From: Faecalibacterium sp. An121
GTDB lineage: Bacteria; Bacillota; Clostridia; Oscillospirales; Ruminococcaceae
Assembly: GCF_002160915.1 (NCBI RefSeq)
Contig: NZ_NFLM01000007.1
Location: forward strand, 1 to 64,000
Direction of reading: 5' to 3'
DNA length: 64,000 nt
Part shown: positions 24,265 to 33,227 of the stretch, piece after piece
Position numbering within the stretch: the stretch's first letter is position 1
Layout: each line of letters opens with the position of its first letter
Position numbers and translations under genes: made by a program
Notes under the pieces: generated by a model
Database searches by the model: none
Told to the model about the DNA's origin: nothing
The model's input: the letters and a program-made list of their open reading frames with translations, nothing else

Positions 24265-27200
24265 ATGTATATCCAAAAATACTGGGGCAACTACATTGGC
24301 GGCTCGGATGACAGCCTGAACCTGGTGGAGTTTCTGGTGGACCAGAAGAAAGAGGAGGTTCCCCTGGGCGAAATCTTCGCCAAAATCGGACTGGACAAGC
24401 AGAACTGGGACTTCCGCCAGACTGTGGAGTATCTGGAGTTCACCCACTCGGGTGGCGTGGAGATGGACTTTCACTTCGCCATTGATGTGGTCACTGACCT
24501 GGCTGCCATCCTGCTGGAGTGCAGCGTCAGCGGCAGTGTAAACCTCCAGGACCTGGACGAGTACAACACCCCCGCCCGCTGCATCCGCATCACCGCCACG
24601 CCAGAGGAACACGACGCCATGAAAAAAGCCCTGACGGACTTTGCCCAGAATCCGCTGGAATATGACCTCAGTGAGATGATGGATGAGGACGAGATCCGGG
24701 AGATGGCCCGGGATGTGGAGGCCCTGCGGAAGGAGCTGTACGAGTCCGGCGGCCGCAACCGGGACTTCATCATCCCTCTGCTGAACACCCCTACCCCATG
24801 CGCCTTTGAGCGGGATGAGAATGGCGTGTTCCAGCAGATCAAAGACTGGAAACCGGAACAGGACGAGGAGGAACAAGATATGGATATTTTGAAGCAGTGC
24901 CAGAAATGGAATGAGGAGAACGAATTCCAGAAAATCATCGACGCGCTGGAGGCCATCCCCGCCGAGGAACGCACCCCGGAGATGGACAGCGAACTGGCCC
25001 GGGCCTACAACAATCTGGCGGACCCACATAAGCCGACTTGCAGAGAAATGCTTAAAAAAGCCCTCGCTCTGTTAAAGCCCCATGAGGAATACTTCGAGGG
25101 AGACTACTACTGGAACTTCCGCATGGGGTATGCCTACTACTATCTGGACCAGGAGGGCCGCGCCCTGCGGTACTTTGAAAAAGCATTGGAAGCTCGTCCC
25201 GGCGACGAGGATACCAAAGAGTTTATCGAATGGTGCAGGAAGGGCATTTCCCTGCCGCAGTTCTGGGAGTGCTTCCGGGAGCGGACAGAGAACTGGTGGG
25301 AAACCTTTGCCGAGATGGAAGCAGAATTGCGGCAGATGATGGACGACGACAAGGACCATACCCGCGGCGCCGAACTCGTAGCCCAAATGGAAGGGGCTTT
25401 GAACCAGGCGTTTGACGAAATCTCCTTCGAGATGGGCTTCAATGGCGAGAAGCATGAGCTGATCCTCACCCCGGAGGGTGACAAGGTCAAGCTGTTTGAG
25501 CTGATCTACTTCCAGAAGCACGCCCCCAGGGAGGTGCTGGAGCATTGGAACATCCTGGTGGGCCGTCAGCCCCTCCAGAATATCGGCCTGCGCACCGAGG
25601 ATGGCTGGGACATCTCCGGGGAGGATGTGCAGGTCTGGCTGGAGGAGCAGGGTGAAAACAGCTTTGCCATCTCCGCCTACTGCGAAAAGCTGCTGCCTAT
25701 GCTCCGGGAGGCGGAAGGCCGTGTCTGGTGGATGCTCACCACCCTCACCGACCAGGTGCTGGGCGAGATCTCCCACATGTGGTACATTGACGATTTCGAT
25801 GTACTGGATCAGCCCAAGGCAGAGCCGTCCTTCCTCCTGTCCCAGCTGCCTGACAAACTGAAAGAAAAGGGAGCGAACCTTACCACCGATCCGGAAGCCT
25901 ATCTGGAGAGCTACCTTGGCTACGAAATGGAACCCAACAAGGACCCGGACGCTGACTGGCGGCTGGATGTAATGGCCGGCTCCACCTGCTGTGTGCCGCT
26001 CATCAATGGCTATCTGAACGGGGACAACGATTTTATGGATGCTCTCCATGCCGACGGCGCAGTGGCGGGCTTCTTCTGCTATCCCCTGGACACCCTGCGG
26101 GAGGAAAAAGGATCGGAGAAGATCTTCGCCTTCCGGGACAAGTTGGAGGAATTGTTCAGCACCGGCGACGGCCCGGAGATCCTCACCCTCACCGGCGGAG
26201 CCACCGGCCTTTTCTGCGGCTATGTGGACTTCATCGCCTGGGACATCCAAACGGCGCTCCAGATGGCCAAGGAGTTCTTTGAGGGCACGGACATCCCCTG
26301 GGCCAGCTTCCACACCTTCCGCCGGGAGGCGGGCACAGTAGCCCTGAAAAAGCCGCCCGAGAAAGAGCCGGAGGGCAGCGAGGATACCGCTGAGCTGGAC
26401 GAGACGCTGTCCGGTATGGACTACATCCCCTACACCCCAGAAAACGCCGAGGACTTTTTTGCACAGATCGAGCAGTGGAACAATGAGGATGCGTTCCTCC
26501 GCTGCATCCAGGCGCTGAACGCTATCCCGGAGAACCAGCGGAACTACCGCACCGCCTACGCCATGGCGCGGGCGCTGGAAAACTACGCAGTTTTGGGCGA
26601 CCATCAGGAGGAGCTCCCCTACTACAAGGCAGAAAAAGCCCTGCTCCGGGCCATCGAGGTGCTGGAGTCCGTCCGGGAGGAGGGCCAGGACAAAGCCCAG
26701 TGGAATATGCGGATGGCCTATGGCTATCAGTATCTCAACCGGCAGGAAGAAAAGGCCATCCCCTATGCCCAGCGGTGGGCGGAACTGGCCCCCGAGGATG
26801 AGGACGCTCCGGCTGTGATCCAGGAGTGCCAGAAAGAGATCGACAAGCGGGGCAAGGCTGTGGACGAGGACGAGAGTGACACCGACCGCACCGGCGTCTT
26901 CACCGGCTTTGTGCTGCTGTCCAAGGGAGAATGGGACAAACAGCAGTTCATCCGGGACATAAAGGAAAAGTGGGACATCCCCGTGGATGAATCCGACGCC
27001 AGCGGGGAGAAGGACGACGACGTCCTGGTGTTTGAGGTGGGCGATATGCTCGCCGCCGTCAGTCTGAATAACTATCCTATCCCCGGCGGCGAGGCCGAGG
27101 TCAACGCGGAAAACAACTATATGTGGGAAGATGCGGTCAAGGTTGCCAGGGAGCACCGCGCCCACATTCTGGTGGCGGTGCTGGGCAAAGAGAAAGATCT

Positions 27201-29661
27201 GCTGGAAAAGGGCAGACTGTTCACCAAGGTGGTGGCCGCCTGCTGCCGCCAGAAGTATGCCACCGGCGTCTATACCAGCGGCGTGGTGTTCGAGCCCCGG
27301 TTCTATGAGGGCTTTGCCGATATGCTGAAGGGGGACGAACTGCCCATTTTCAACTGGATCTGGTTCGGCCTCTGGCGGAATGAGAAGGGTCTGAACGGCT
27401 ACACTTACGGCATGGAGGCCTTCGGCAAAGACGAGATGGAGGTACTGGGCGCCGACGCTGAGCCGGGTGACCTGCGGGACTTTTTGGCCAGCCTCGCCTC
27501 CTATGTGCTGGGAAGCGATGTGGAGCTCCACGACGGGGAAACCATCGGCTTTACGGCGGATGACAAGCACGCCATCACCCGCAGCCCCGGCGTCGGTCTG
27601 CCGGAGGACCAGATGACCCTGAAAATCTCCTGGGAGCCGTCGGAGGGCGGCCCGGAGGACGAAGGAGAAGATGACCCGGACCCTGAAACGCCCCATGAGC
27701 CGGAGGGCGAAGCGCCCAATGGTGAAGAAACTGGCGCTCCCGAGGTCTACTCCGAGGAGGAAATGGAGGCCATTGAAGGGCACATCCAGCAGTATTTCGG
27801 CAATTTTGAGACCGTGTTTCACGAGTTGAGTTCCCCCGACATCCATGTGGACATCTGCGTGGTGCCGCCTTCTGAGGAACATGACTATTACACACTGGTG
27901 ACGATGGGCATGGGCGCCCACCGGATGAATGTGCCCGAGGAACTGGCCGAATACAAGCTGGAGCGGGCGGAGCTGGCCATCGCCCTGCCCAAGGACTGGA
28001 AGCTGAAGCAGGAGGACATGAAAGACGATCGGTGGTACTGGCCCATCCGCCTGCTGAAATCCCTGGCCCGTCTGCCCATTGCCAGCGACACCTGGTTGGG
28101 CTGGGGCCACACCATGGACAATCAGGAGCCTTTTGCACCGGATACGGAGCTGTGCGCCGCCATCCTGACCGGCCCCCAGGGAACGGAGGACGGCAGCGAA
28201 TTCTGCACCCTGCCCGGCGGCGAGGAGATCAACTTCTACCAGGTGATCCCCCTCTACCGGGACGAGCTGGAGTATAAGCTGGCCCACGACGCGGACGCCC
28301 TGCTGGACAAAATGGAGGGCATCAGCTTTGTGGTGAAGCCTGACCGTCAGGATGCTATCACTCGTGGCACCCTTTCCAATGATGATTTTGACGGTGAGAT
28401 GGACGATGCCTCCTATCATATCGAGAGCATTGAGGAGAAGGGTCTGCCCATTGACCCCATCAATGCCTACAACCATATGGCCATCTACTTGCGTTGGTGC
28501 ATGGAGCATGATTTGATGGGCGAGGAATTTCTGAAAGAATACGGCGAAGTGATCAAACAGGTCAAAGCCGACCCTGCCAGTGTGGACCTGCGGGCATTCA
28601 TCCAGAATGAGTTGGACGGCTGCTTGTTCTCTGTGCTATTCAATCAGCAAGGCCGTGCTTTTGCAGGCTATTACTATGGAGAGGGCGACAGCCCCTACTA
28701 TCCTGCCGATGTTGATGACAACGCCCTCCGCTTCTTCGGCCCGGAGCGGTATCACTCCAATGAGTTCCAAGATGAAGCCTACCTGTTTATCCCCTTTGAC
28801 GAGGACTACTACCAGGCCATGGCAAAGGTAATCGAGAAACGCTTTGAAAACTGGCAGGGACAGGACTTCGACGAGGATACGCTGGAACCCTCCGAACTGG
28901 CTGAGGCGTTGATGGAGTATCTGGACTGCGAGTGTACCTATTTTCCCTCCATGAAGGACGATGATCCCATCATGTCGGCATACAGCTATGCCAAACGGGA
29001 AAGTGTCAAAGAAGGCTTTGTGCCGGTGCTCATCAAGGCGGATGATGAAACGCTGTTGGAGTGTCTGGTGATGAACGCCGACCCGGAGAATGATGCGGAC
29101 ATTTACGAATTTGACCTTAAAGCTGTAACGGAGTACCGGAAGAAGATGCTCTCCGCCCCCATCAAGGACGGAAAGGCGGTTTTGGAGGAATTGACCGGCC
29201 AGCGCAAGGAAGAAGCCGAGGACGATGATATGGACTGGAATGAGGAAGTCCTGGGCGAGATGGAGGGCGGCTATGAGAATAACCGTTTCTCCTGCTACTG
29301 GAATTCTGACACCGATATGACCTATCCCCTTATTCTGGCTAAGATCCCGGTGAAGAACCCCTGGGAGATCTTTGCCTACCTGCCCTTCGGAAACTGGAAC
29401 GACTGCCCTGACACACCCCAGCTGATGGCAGCGGCCAAATACTGGTTCGAGCAGTACGGTGCGGTGCCCGCCGCCATGACCCACGACGAGCTGGAGTTCC
29501 TGCTCCCGGTCCCCGTCCCCAAGGAGAAGGCCATGGATGCGGCGGTAGAGCTGTACGGTTTCTGCCCCGATGTGATCGACCAGGGGCCGGAGGACGCCAC
29601 CGTGGGCGCTTTGGCCGATGTGCTGCGGCAGTCCACCGTCTGGTACTTCTGGTGGGATTGA
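24265..29661 (+). CDS. Giant 1,798-aa multidomain immunity protein
   Basis: AAAGGAGG precedes ATG 24265. Domains in order, by rough residues: 1-205, unnamed (WGNYIGGSDDSLNLVEFL); 206-330, TPR; 331-697, unnamed; 727-864, second TPR; 876-1126, DUF4261 (FTGFVLLSKGEW, LNGYTYGMEAFGKDEMEV, ETIGF); 1169-1356, SUFU (DYYTLVTMGMGAHRMNVP, WYWPIRLLKSLARLP); 1395-1532, DUF7832-like (MAIYLRWCMEH); 1555-1798, DUF4253 (PWEIFAYLPFGNWNDCP, ending WYFWWD). An in-frame ATG at 24880, spaced 7 bases from GAGGAGGA (24865-24872), marks the start of the first TPR, as if two genes had fused or a shorter form is also made. No signal peptide or membrane segment is seen. Confidence 0.85.
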   Translation: MYIQKYWGNYIGGSDDSLNLVEFLVDQKKEEVPLGEIFAKIGLDKQNWDFRQTVEYLEFTHSGGVEMDFHFAIDVVTDLAAILLECSVSGSVNLQDLDEYNTPARCIRITATPEEHDAMKKALTDFAQNPLEYDLSEMMDEDEIREMARDVEALRKELYESGGRNRDFIIPLLNTPTPCAFERDENGVFQQIKDWKPEQDEEEQDMDILKQCQKWNEENEFQKIIDALEAIPAEERTPEMDSELARAYNNLADPHKPTCREMLKKALALLKPHEEYFEGDYYWNFRMGYAYYYLDQEGRALRYFEKALEARPGDEDTKEFIEWCRKGISLPQFWECFRERTENWWETFAEMEAELRQMMDDDKDHTRGAELVAQMEGALNQAFDEISFEMGFNGEKHELILTPEGDKVKLFELIYFQKHAPREVLEHWNILVGRQPLQNIGLRTEDGWDISGEDVQVWLEEQGENSFAISAYCEKLLPMLREAEGRVWWMLTTLTDQVLGEISHMWYIDDFDVLDQPKAEPSFLLSQLPDKLKEKGANLTTDPEAYLESYLGYEMEPNKDPDADWRLDVMAGSTCCVPLINGYLNGDNDFMDALHADGAVAGFFCYPLDTLREEKGSEKIFAFRDKLEELFSTGDGPEILTLTGGATGLFCGYVDFIAWDIQTALQMAKEFFEGTDIPWASFHTFRREAGTVALKKPPEKEPEGSEDTAELDETLSGMDYIPYTPENAEDFFAQIEQWNNEDAFLRCIQALNAIPENQRNYRTAYAMARALENYAVLGDHQEELPYYKAEKALLRAIEVLESVREEGQDKAQWNMRMAYGYQYLNRQEEKAIPYAQRWAELAPEDEDAPAVIQECQKEIDKRGKAVDEDESDTDRTGVFTGFVLLSKGEWDKQQFIRDIKEKWDIPVDESDASGEKDDDVLVFEVGDMLAAVSLNNYPIPGGEAEVNAENNYMWEDAVKVAREHRAHILVAVLGKEKDLLEKGRLFTKVVAACCRQKYATGVYTSGVVFEPRFYEGFADMLKGDELPIFNWIWFGLWRNEKGLNGYTYGMEAFGKDEMEVLGADAEPGDLRDFLASLASYVLGSDVELHDGETIGFTADDKHAITRSPGVGLPEDQMTLKISWEPSEGGPEDEGEDDPDPETPHEPEGEAPNGEETGAPEVYSEEEMEAIEGHIQQYFGNFETVFHELSSPDIHVDICVVPPSEEHDYYTLVTMGMGAHRMNVPEELAEYKLERAELAIALPKDWKLKQEDMKDDRWYWPIRLLKSLARLPIASDTWLGWGHTMDNQEPFAPDTELCAAILTGPQGTEDGSEFCTLPGGEEINFYQVIPLYRDELEYKLAHDADALLDKMEGISFVVKPDRQDAITRGTLSNDDFDGEMDDASYHIESIEEKGLPIDPINAYNHMAIYLRWCMEHDLMGEEFLKEYGEVIKQVKADPASVDLRAFIQNELDGCLFSVLFNQQGRAFAGYYYGEGDSPYYPADVDDNALRFFGPERYHSNEFQDEAYLFIPFDEDYYQAMAKVIEKRFENWQGQDFDEDTLEPSELAEALMEYLDCECTYFPSMKDDDPIMSAYSYAKRESVKEGFVPVLIKADDETLLECLVMNADPENDADIYEFDLKAVTEYRKKMLSAPIKDGKAVLEELTGQRKEEAEDDDMDWNEEVLGEMEGGYENNRFSCYWNSDTDMTYPLILAKIPVKNPWEIFAYLPFGNWNDCPDTPQLMAAAKYWFEQYGAVPAAMTHDELEFLLPVPVPKEKAMDAAVELYGFCPDVIDQGPEDATVGALADVLRQSTVWYFWWD

Positions 29662-29819
29662 TGAGGGTTCGGCAAACGATAGAAAATAAAACACTCACCA
29701 TTCAGCTGAACGGAACGGAAAACCAGAATGCAACGTTGTCCGAATTTAGAACCTTGAAGGATTTCTATAACAAGTGTCAGGACTTTCAAGGGGATGATAG
29801 TTGTGGGTATCTATTGTGA
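29661..29819 (+). CDS. 52-aa small protein overlapping the giant gene's stop
   Basis: ATG 29661 shares its A with the TGA of the giant gene. The peptide (TIENKTLTIQLNGTE, FYNKCQDFQGDDSCGYLL) is AT-richer than its neighbours and ends shortly before the next ribosome site. It could be a whole small protein or the start of a shortened immunity gene. Confidence 0.5.
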   Translation: MRVRQTIENKTLTIQLNGTENQNATLSEFRTLKDFYNKCQDFQGDDSCGYLL

Positions 29820-29834
29820 CTGAGAGGTGGCAAC

Positions 29835-30386
29835 ATGGAGAAGAAGGATTTCCCCAAGGAAACCAAGCCCCGCGAGATCTTCGTCTATACCTGTGAGCGG
29901 ATCGCGGAGCCCTTGATTCCGCTGGGTTACAAATACCGCAAGAGCAAAAATGATATCTACAAAAAAGACGGCATCTTTGTGTTCTCTTTTTACTTTTCCC
30001 CCTCCATCCGCTTTGGCTCCACCACTTTTACTGCCTTCTTCGATGTGAGTTCCCCGGTGATTGCCCGATGGCGCAGCGAGAGGGAGAGGCATGAGGAGAC
30101 TTATGACGGTATCGTAGGCACCTCCATCGCCCGGCTGACCCGCCGGTATGATGATTTCCCCCGCTATGAGGTGTCCACCCTGCTGGAGCGGGAACGCTCT
30201 ATCCAGGAGATTTCCGGGCAGATCCAGGACTATGCCCTGCCGTTCTTTGCCCGGTTTTCCGACTTGCCGAAGCTGCTGGATGATGTGGAACGGGAGGGGT
30301 TCTTTCCCCATCGGAAGGGGTTCGATGTCCCTAAGCGGAATCGGGAGTTCATCGAATGCTTCCGGGAGTATCTCCAAAAGCAGTAG
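29835..30386 (+). CDS. DUF4304-like protein
   Basis: GAGAGG precedes ATG 29835; 183 residues. CERIAEPLIPLGYKYRKSKN and FVFSFYFSPSIRFG resemble the N-terminal fold of DUF4304, followed by an Arg-rich middle (RWRSERERHEE) and DYALPFFARFSDL. Frequent in polyimmunity-type loci; function unknown. Confidence 0.6.
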   Translation: MEKKDFPKETKPREIFVYTCERIAEPLIPLGYKYRKSKNDIYKKDGIFVFSFYFSPSIRFGSTTFTAFFDVSSPVIARWRSERERHEETYDGIVGTSIARLTRRYDDFPRYEVSTLLERERSIQEISGQIQDYALPFFARFSDLPKLLDDVEREGFFPHRKGFDVPKRNREFIECFREYLQKQ

Positions 30387-30406
30387 GATTCAGCAGAGAG
30401 GAACAA

Positions 30407-30904
30407 ATGCCTATGTCAAACAGACGAGTATCCACCTGGAGTGGAATCCGAAACAAGCTGGAAAATGATTACCTGTGCCCGGCGCTCCGGGGTCACATCC
30501 AATATTTTGCCACCAGTTACAGCAAAAGCGCCGACCATGAGGGCCGGGCAGCCATTCGCATGGACGGCGTGGAAGTGCTGCGAAGCAACTACTACACCTA
30601 TTTCGAGAATGTGTGGACGAAATTTCATCACCTGCGGTCCACAACGCTGAAAGATTGCGACTGTGCAAAAGAGGCCATCAACCAGGCTCATGCCTTTGCA
30701 CTGGAGCAGGGCACCTTTGACCAAAAGGTATTCTATGAGGCGTTTGGGATCTTTGACAACCAGAGCATTGAGAAAAGCCTTGTCAGCGAGAATCCCCCGG
30801 ACTGGGACCTGCCCGCCGGGACGGTGCAGAGCGGCCTAGAAACCCTGCTCTCCCATCTTGGACTGGTGCAGGGTGGCACCGCCCTGCTGTATGAAATGAC
30901 TTGA
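30407..30904 (+). CDS. SF0329 family-like protein
   Basis: GAGAGGA precedes ATG 30407 (another ATG at 30413); 165 residues. The start WSGIRNKLENDYLCPALRGH followed by IQYFATSYSKS and a GRAAIRMDG turn matches the small SF0329 family of uncharacterised proteins. The C-terminal half (FEAFG-type helix, NQSIEKSLVSENPPDW) is unique. Confidence 0.6.
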   Translation: MPMSNRRVSTWSGIRNKLENDYLCPALRGHIQYFATSYSKSADHEGRAAIRMDGVEVLRSNYYTYFENVWTKFHHLRSTTLKDCDCAKEAINQAHAFALEQGTFDQKVFYEAFGIFDNQSIEKSLVSENPPDWDLPAGTVQSGLETLLSHLGLVQGGTALLYEMT

Positions 30905-30955
30905 CGGGACTATGCCCATGCCAAGGATGCAGGTCAAGGAACGGAGAGAAATACC

Positions 30956-31315
30956 ATGGTGAGAGATGGACTTGTGTTCAAAATAGATGAGGATTGGCAG
31001 GTCATATTCAATCAGTACAGCTTCTGCGAACTGGTGAAGCATCTGCTGGTGAAGCTGGTGGGGATCTCCTATGAAGAAGCCTCTCAGATTGTGGAACGCT
31101 CACCGCTGGCAGAGCCAGTGGCCGATGCCTTGGGAGTGGCGATATTCAGCCATGACCTGCCTTATTACTGGGCAATGTTTTTCTACTATGGGAATGGTTA
31201 TTGGTGGGAAGACAAGGGTATTCCAGCGCAGCCAGAGGATATGGATTCCTATGAAGCTCTGGAAAAGCGGATTATGGAGAAATACCACTTAAAGGAGCCG
31301 TTTATATGGACATGA
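30956..31315 (+). CDS. Uncharacterised 119-aa protein
   Basis: GGAGAG precedes ATG 30956. Short alpha/beta protein with ISYEEASQIVERSPLAEPV and an aromatic segment (YYWAMFFYYGNGYWWED). Its end overlaps the start of the truncated barstar gene. No family was recognised. Confidence 0.7.
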   Translation: MVRDGLVFKIDEDWQVIFNQYSFCELVKHLLVKLVGISYEEASQIVERSPLAEPVADALGVAIFSHDLPYYWAMFFYYGNGYWWEDKGIPAQPEDMDSYEALEKRIMEKYHLKEPFIWT

Positions 31316-31389
31316 GAGAGGTGTTCACCATTGGCGGTCGTCGCTTTTCTAACATAGCCGGTTTTTATGACAAGGTGGAGCGGCTCTGA
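31306..31389 (+). pseudogene. Truncated barstar-family gene at the array's right end
   Basis: AAAGGAG (31291-31297) precedes ATG 31306. The 27 residues MREVFTIGGRRFSNIAGFYDKVERL fit the first strand and helix of barstar-type RNase inhibitors, then TGA follows. Adding one base at about 31386 would let the frame continue as L-T-K, as barstars do, but homology ends within a few codons. The sequence beyond belongs to a remnant on the opposite strand. The gene was therefore cut by the event that set the array's boundary. Confidence 0.65.
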
Positions 31390-31399
31390 CCAAACCAAA

Positions 31400-31677
31400 A
31401 AGGAGGCAATGCTGCGGAAATCGTATATGGACAGCTTCAGGGACTTTTCATACAGCGCCATCCGAATGTCCTTGCCCACCTGCGCCGAAAGGGCGGCACA
31501 GGTGTACCCGCCCAGGATGGCGCAGACGCTGGAGATGAGAGAGGCCGCCGCCATTTTGAGCCCGGTCGCAAACAGTACTTCCAGGGTGGCCCCCGACGTC
31601 CCCAGATTGAGCATTTCCGCTTCCTCGACTTTTGTCAGGCCCGGGCGTTTTCTTATCTTCCCTGGCTGGCAGACCAT
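31400..31677 (-). pseudogene. Remnant of an ABC transporter transmembrane domain
   Basis: Read on the minus strand, about 90 residues (VEEAEMLNLG, LKMAAASLISSVCAILGG, SAQVGKDIRMALYEKSLKLS) match the first transmembrane helices and the 'G-x-D-L-R-x-x-L-Y-x-K' motif of ABC exporters. The expected N-terminal helix is missing or unclear, and everything after this point, including the ATPase domain, is lost where the barstar gene begins. 31390-31916 holds only this remnant and a MarR terminator. Confidence 0.6.
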
Positions 31678-31824
31678 TGCGATGGCCAGTCCTCCGATGA
31701 TGCAGCTATGAAACGATGGCTCCGCCCTGCGGCGGAGAGCGCCCTCCGGCCGCCGGAAAAATCAAACGTCCCCGGCAGAAGGGGCATTGGGGGGAATGGT
31801 TCCGATGCATCCCGCAACCTCCAA

Positions 31825-31863
31825 AATAAAAAAGCGCCCGGTTACGTTTCCATAACCGAGCGC
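31825..31863 (-). terminator. Terminator after the marR gene
   Basis: On the minus strand GCGCTCGGTTA (31863-31853) pairs with TAACCGGGCGC (31844-31834), followed by a T-rich run (complement of 31825-31833). It lies between the marR stop and the ABC remnant. Confidence 0.85.
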
Positions 31864-31916
31864 ACTCGACATCTTCTCCGGCTCCTGCAGCTACGGCTGC
31901 AAGCCTCCGATGAACA

Positions 31917-32375
31917 TCAGATCTGATTCATTTTTGACTGCTCCATCTCGCTCCGGATCAGGCAGCTTATCTTCCTGGTCAGGGAGATCAGAGCATTGTG
32001 TTCGTCACTGCTTAGTTTTTTCCATGCGTTTTCCTCGATGCGGTGCATCCGCATGATATGCGCCTCAACGAAAGCCCTTCCTTCCTCCGTCAGCAGAGAG
32101 CGCTTGGAACGCTGGTTTTCCTCATAGGGTTCCAAACGGATCAGGCCCTTTTTGCGCAGCTGCTTGAAAGCGGAATTCAATGTCTGCCTGCTGACAAAAA
32201 GCCGTTCGCTGATCTGGCTTTGGGTGGCCGCGCCTTCGTAGATCAGCAGCAATGACCAATATTCCACTTCGGAAAGCCCGCAGGATTTGGGGAACAACGT
32301 ATAAACATCGTCCAGTTCCCAGGTCGCTTCCCGGAACGCCGCCAGACTGGCTTGCATCTCCAGACTCTGTTCCAT
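31917..32375 (-). CDS. MarR family transcriptional regulator
   Basis: GGAGG (32386-32382) sets the start at ATG 32375; 152 residues. It has a winged helix-turn-helix: LSEVEYWSLLLIYEGAATQS, then ISERLFVSRQTLNSAFKQL as the recognition region and a wing with RSKRSLLTEEGRA. MarR regulators often control a neighbouring efflux pump. The ABC transporter remnant just downstream was probably its target operon, now broken. Confidence 0.9.
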   Translation of the reverse strand: MEQSLEMQASLAAFREATWELDDVYTLFPKSCGLSEVEYWSLLLIYEGAATQSQISERLFVSRQTLNSAFKQLRKKGLIRLEPYEENQRSKRSLLTEEGRAFVEAHIMRMHRIEENAWKKLSSDEHNALISLTRKISCLIRSEMEQSKMNQI

Positions 32376-32426
32376 CCTTCCCCTCCTATCATCCCAAATC
32401 ATACATTACGATTTCGGACATCCAGC

Positions 32427-32455
32427 AGTATAACGGATCAGGCTTTTGTTGTCAA
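32427..32455 (-). promoter_or_regulatory. Promoter of marR
   Basis: Minus strand TTGACA (32455-32450), 17-base spacer, TATACT (32432-32427): a near-consensus sigma-70 promoter about 50 bases ahead of the marR start. Confidence 0.85.
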
Positions 32456-32667
32456 GGCTTTTTTGAAAAATTTTACAGACGCCGTCTCCGGCCGCTCGTT
32501 TGCATACGGGCACTCATCAAACACAGTCCATCGGTCATTGTTTCAATACAAAGGCTCATTCTGCAAAAGCAACCGATAGAAATTCAAAGATTTTACCATG
32601 TCATTCACGCATAGATAGACCGTACTTCATTTCATTGCGAACACATCCCTGAATTTTCAAAGGCCGC

Positions 32668-33204
32668 CTATTTCTTGATCAGCTTCAGCTTAATGTTTTT
32701 TCTGTCGGCGATTTCCTGAAATACTTCTACGGCATAAGCGCAGCGCTCTTTTTCTGACGCAAACGCCCTGTCATTGGATTCGATCCTGTTCATCGCTTCC
32801 CGTATTTCGGAAAGTTCCAGTAAATTTACCGCCACGCAATAGAAATTTTTTCTACGTCCATCGTTGTATCCGGCAAGCAATTTTGAAAGGATTTGCGCTT
32901 TTTCTGTTTGCTCCAGATTATATGCACCAATGCCTGCGCTTTTCGCTTTTTCTAAATCCCGCTTTTGATGTCTGTGCGTGATAAAAGAATCGTATTCGTC
33001 AATATGCTCATATTTTTCACACGGATACTGCTTGCACTCATAGCAATATTCGATTTCCCCGTGTTCCAGGCTGCACTTTGCGATTTTGCATGATGGACTC
33101 CCGTTGCCGCATCCGCCGCAATGGTTTCCCAAAAGCATAGGGCATAGCCCACAATTCAATCCGCAAAGGGAAAGTCGCTGATTTTTTCTCTCAAAGTCCT
33201 TCAT
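32668..33204 (-). CDS. DUF3795 family cysteine-rich protein
   Basis: AAGG at 33217-33214 fits ATG 33204 better than ATG 33213; 178 residues. The N-terminal cysteines (LCGLNCGLCPM, HCGGCGNGSPSCKIAKC, YCYECKQYPC) are the DUF3795 pattern, probably binding zinc or an iron-sulfur cluster. AT-rich compared with the flanks. Function unknown. 32376-32667 holds only the marR promoter. Confidence 0.85.
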   Translation of the reverse strand: MKDFERKNQRLSLCGLNCGLCPMLLGNHCGGCGNGSPSCKIAKCSLEHGEIEYCYECKQYPCEKYEHIDEYDSFITHRHQKRDLEKAKSAGIGAYNLEQTEKAQILSKLLAGYNDGRRKNFYCVAVNLLELSEIREAMNRIESNDRAFASEKERCAYAVEVFQEIADRKNIKLKLIKK

Positions 33205-33227
33205 ATATTTCATCCTTCATATATATT

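Larger units (their letters stand above)
1756..31389 (+). other. Large polyimmunity-type gene array
   Basis: About 40 genes and remnants on one strand, with gaps usually under 40 bases and many start/stop overlaps, behind a single visible promoter. At least a dozen gene products carry families named as predicted immunity proteins or found with them. No toxin with a delivery domain, secretion gene, integrase or transposase is present. This matches the 'polyimmunity locus' concept from comparative genomics of polymorphic toxins. The left end is the leader; the right end is the truncated barstar. Confidence 0.8.

Noticed and set aside
25072-28509. 1,145-codon open frame opposite the giant immunity gene
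   Set aside because: Shadow of the GC-rich codon pattern on the other strand; no domains, no ribosome site, and the plus strand encodes clear families throughout.
30905-30955. Possible terminator splitting the array before 30956
   Set aside because: No stem plus T-run was found in the gap.
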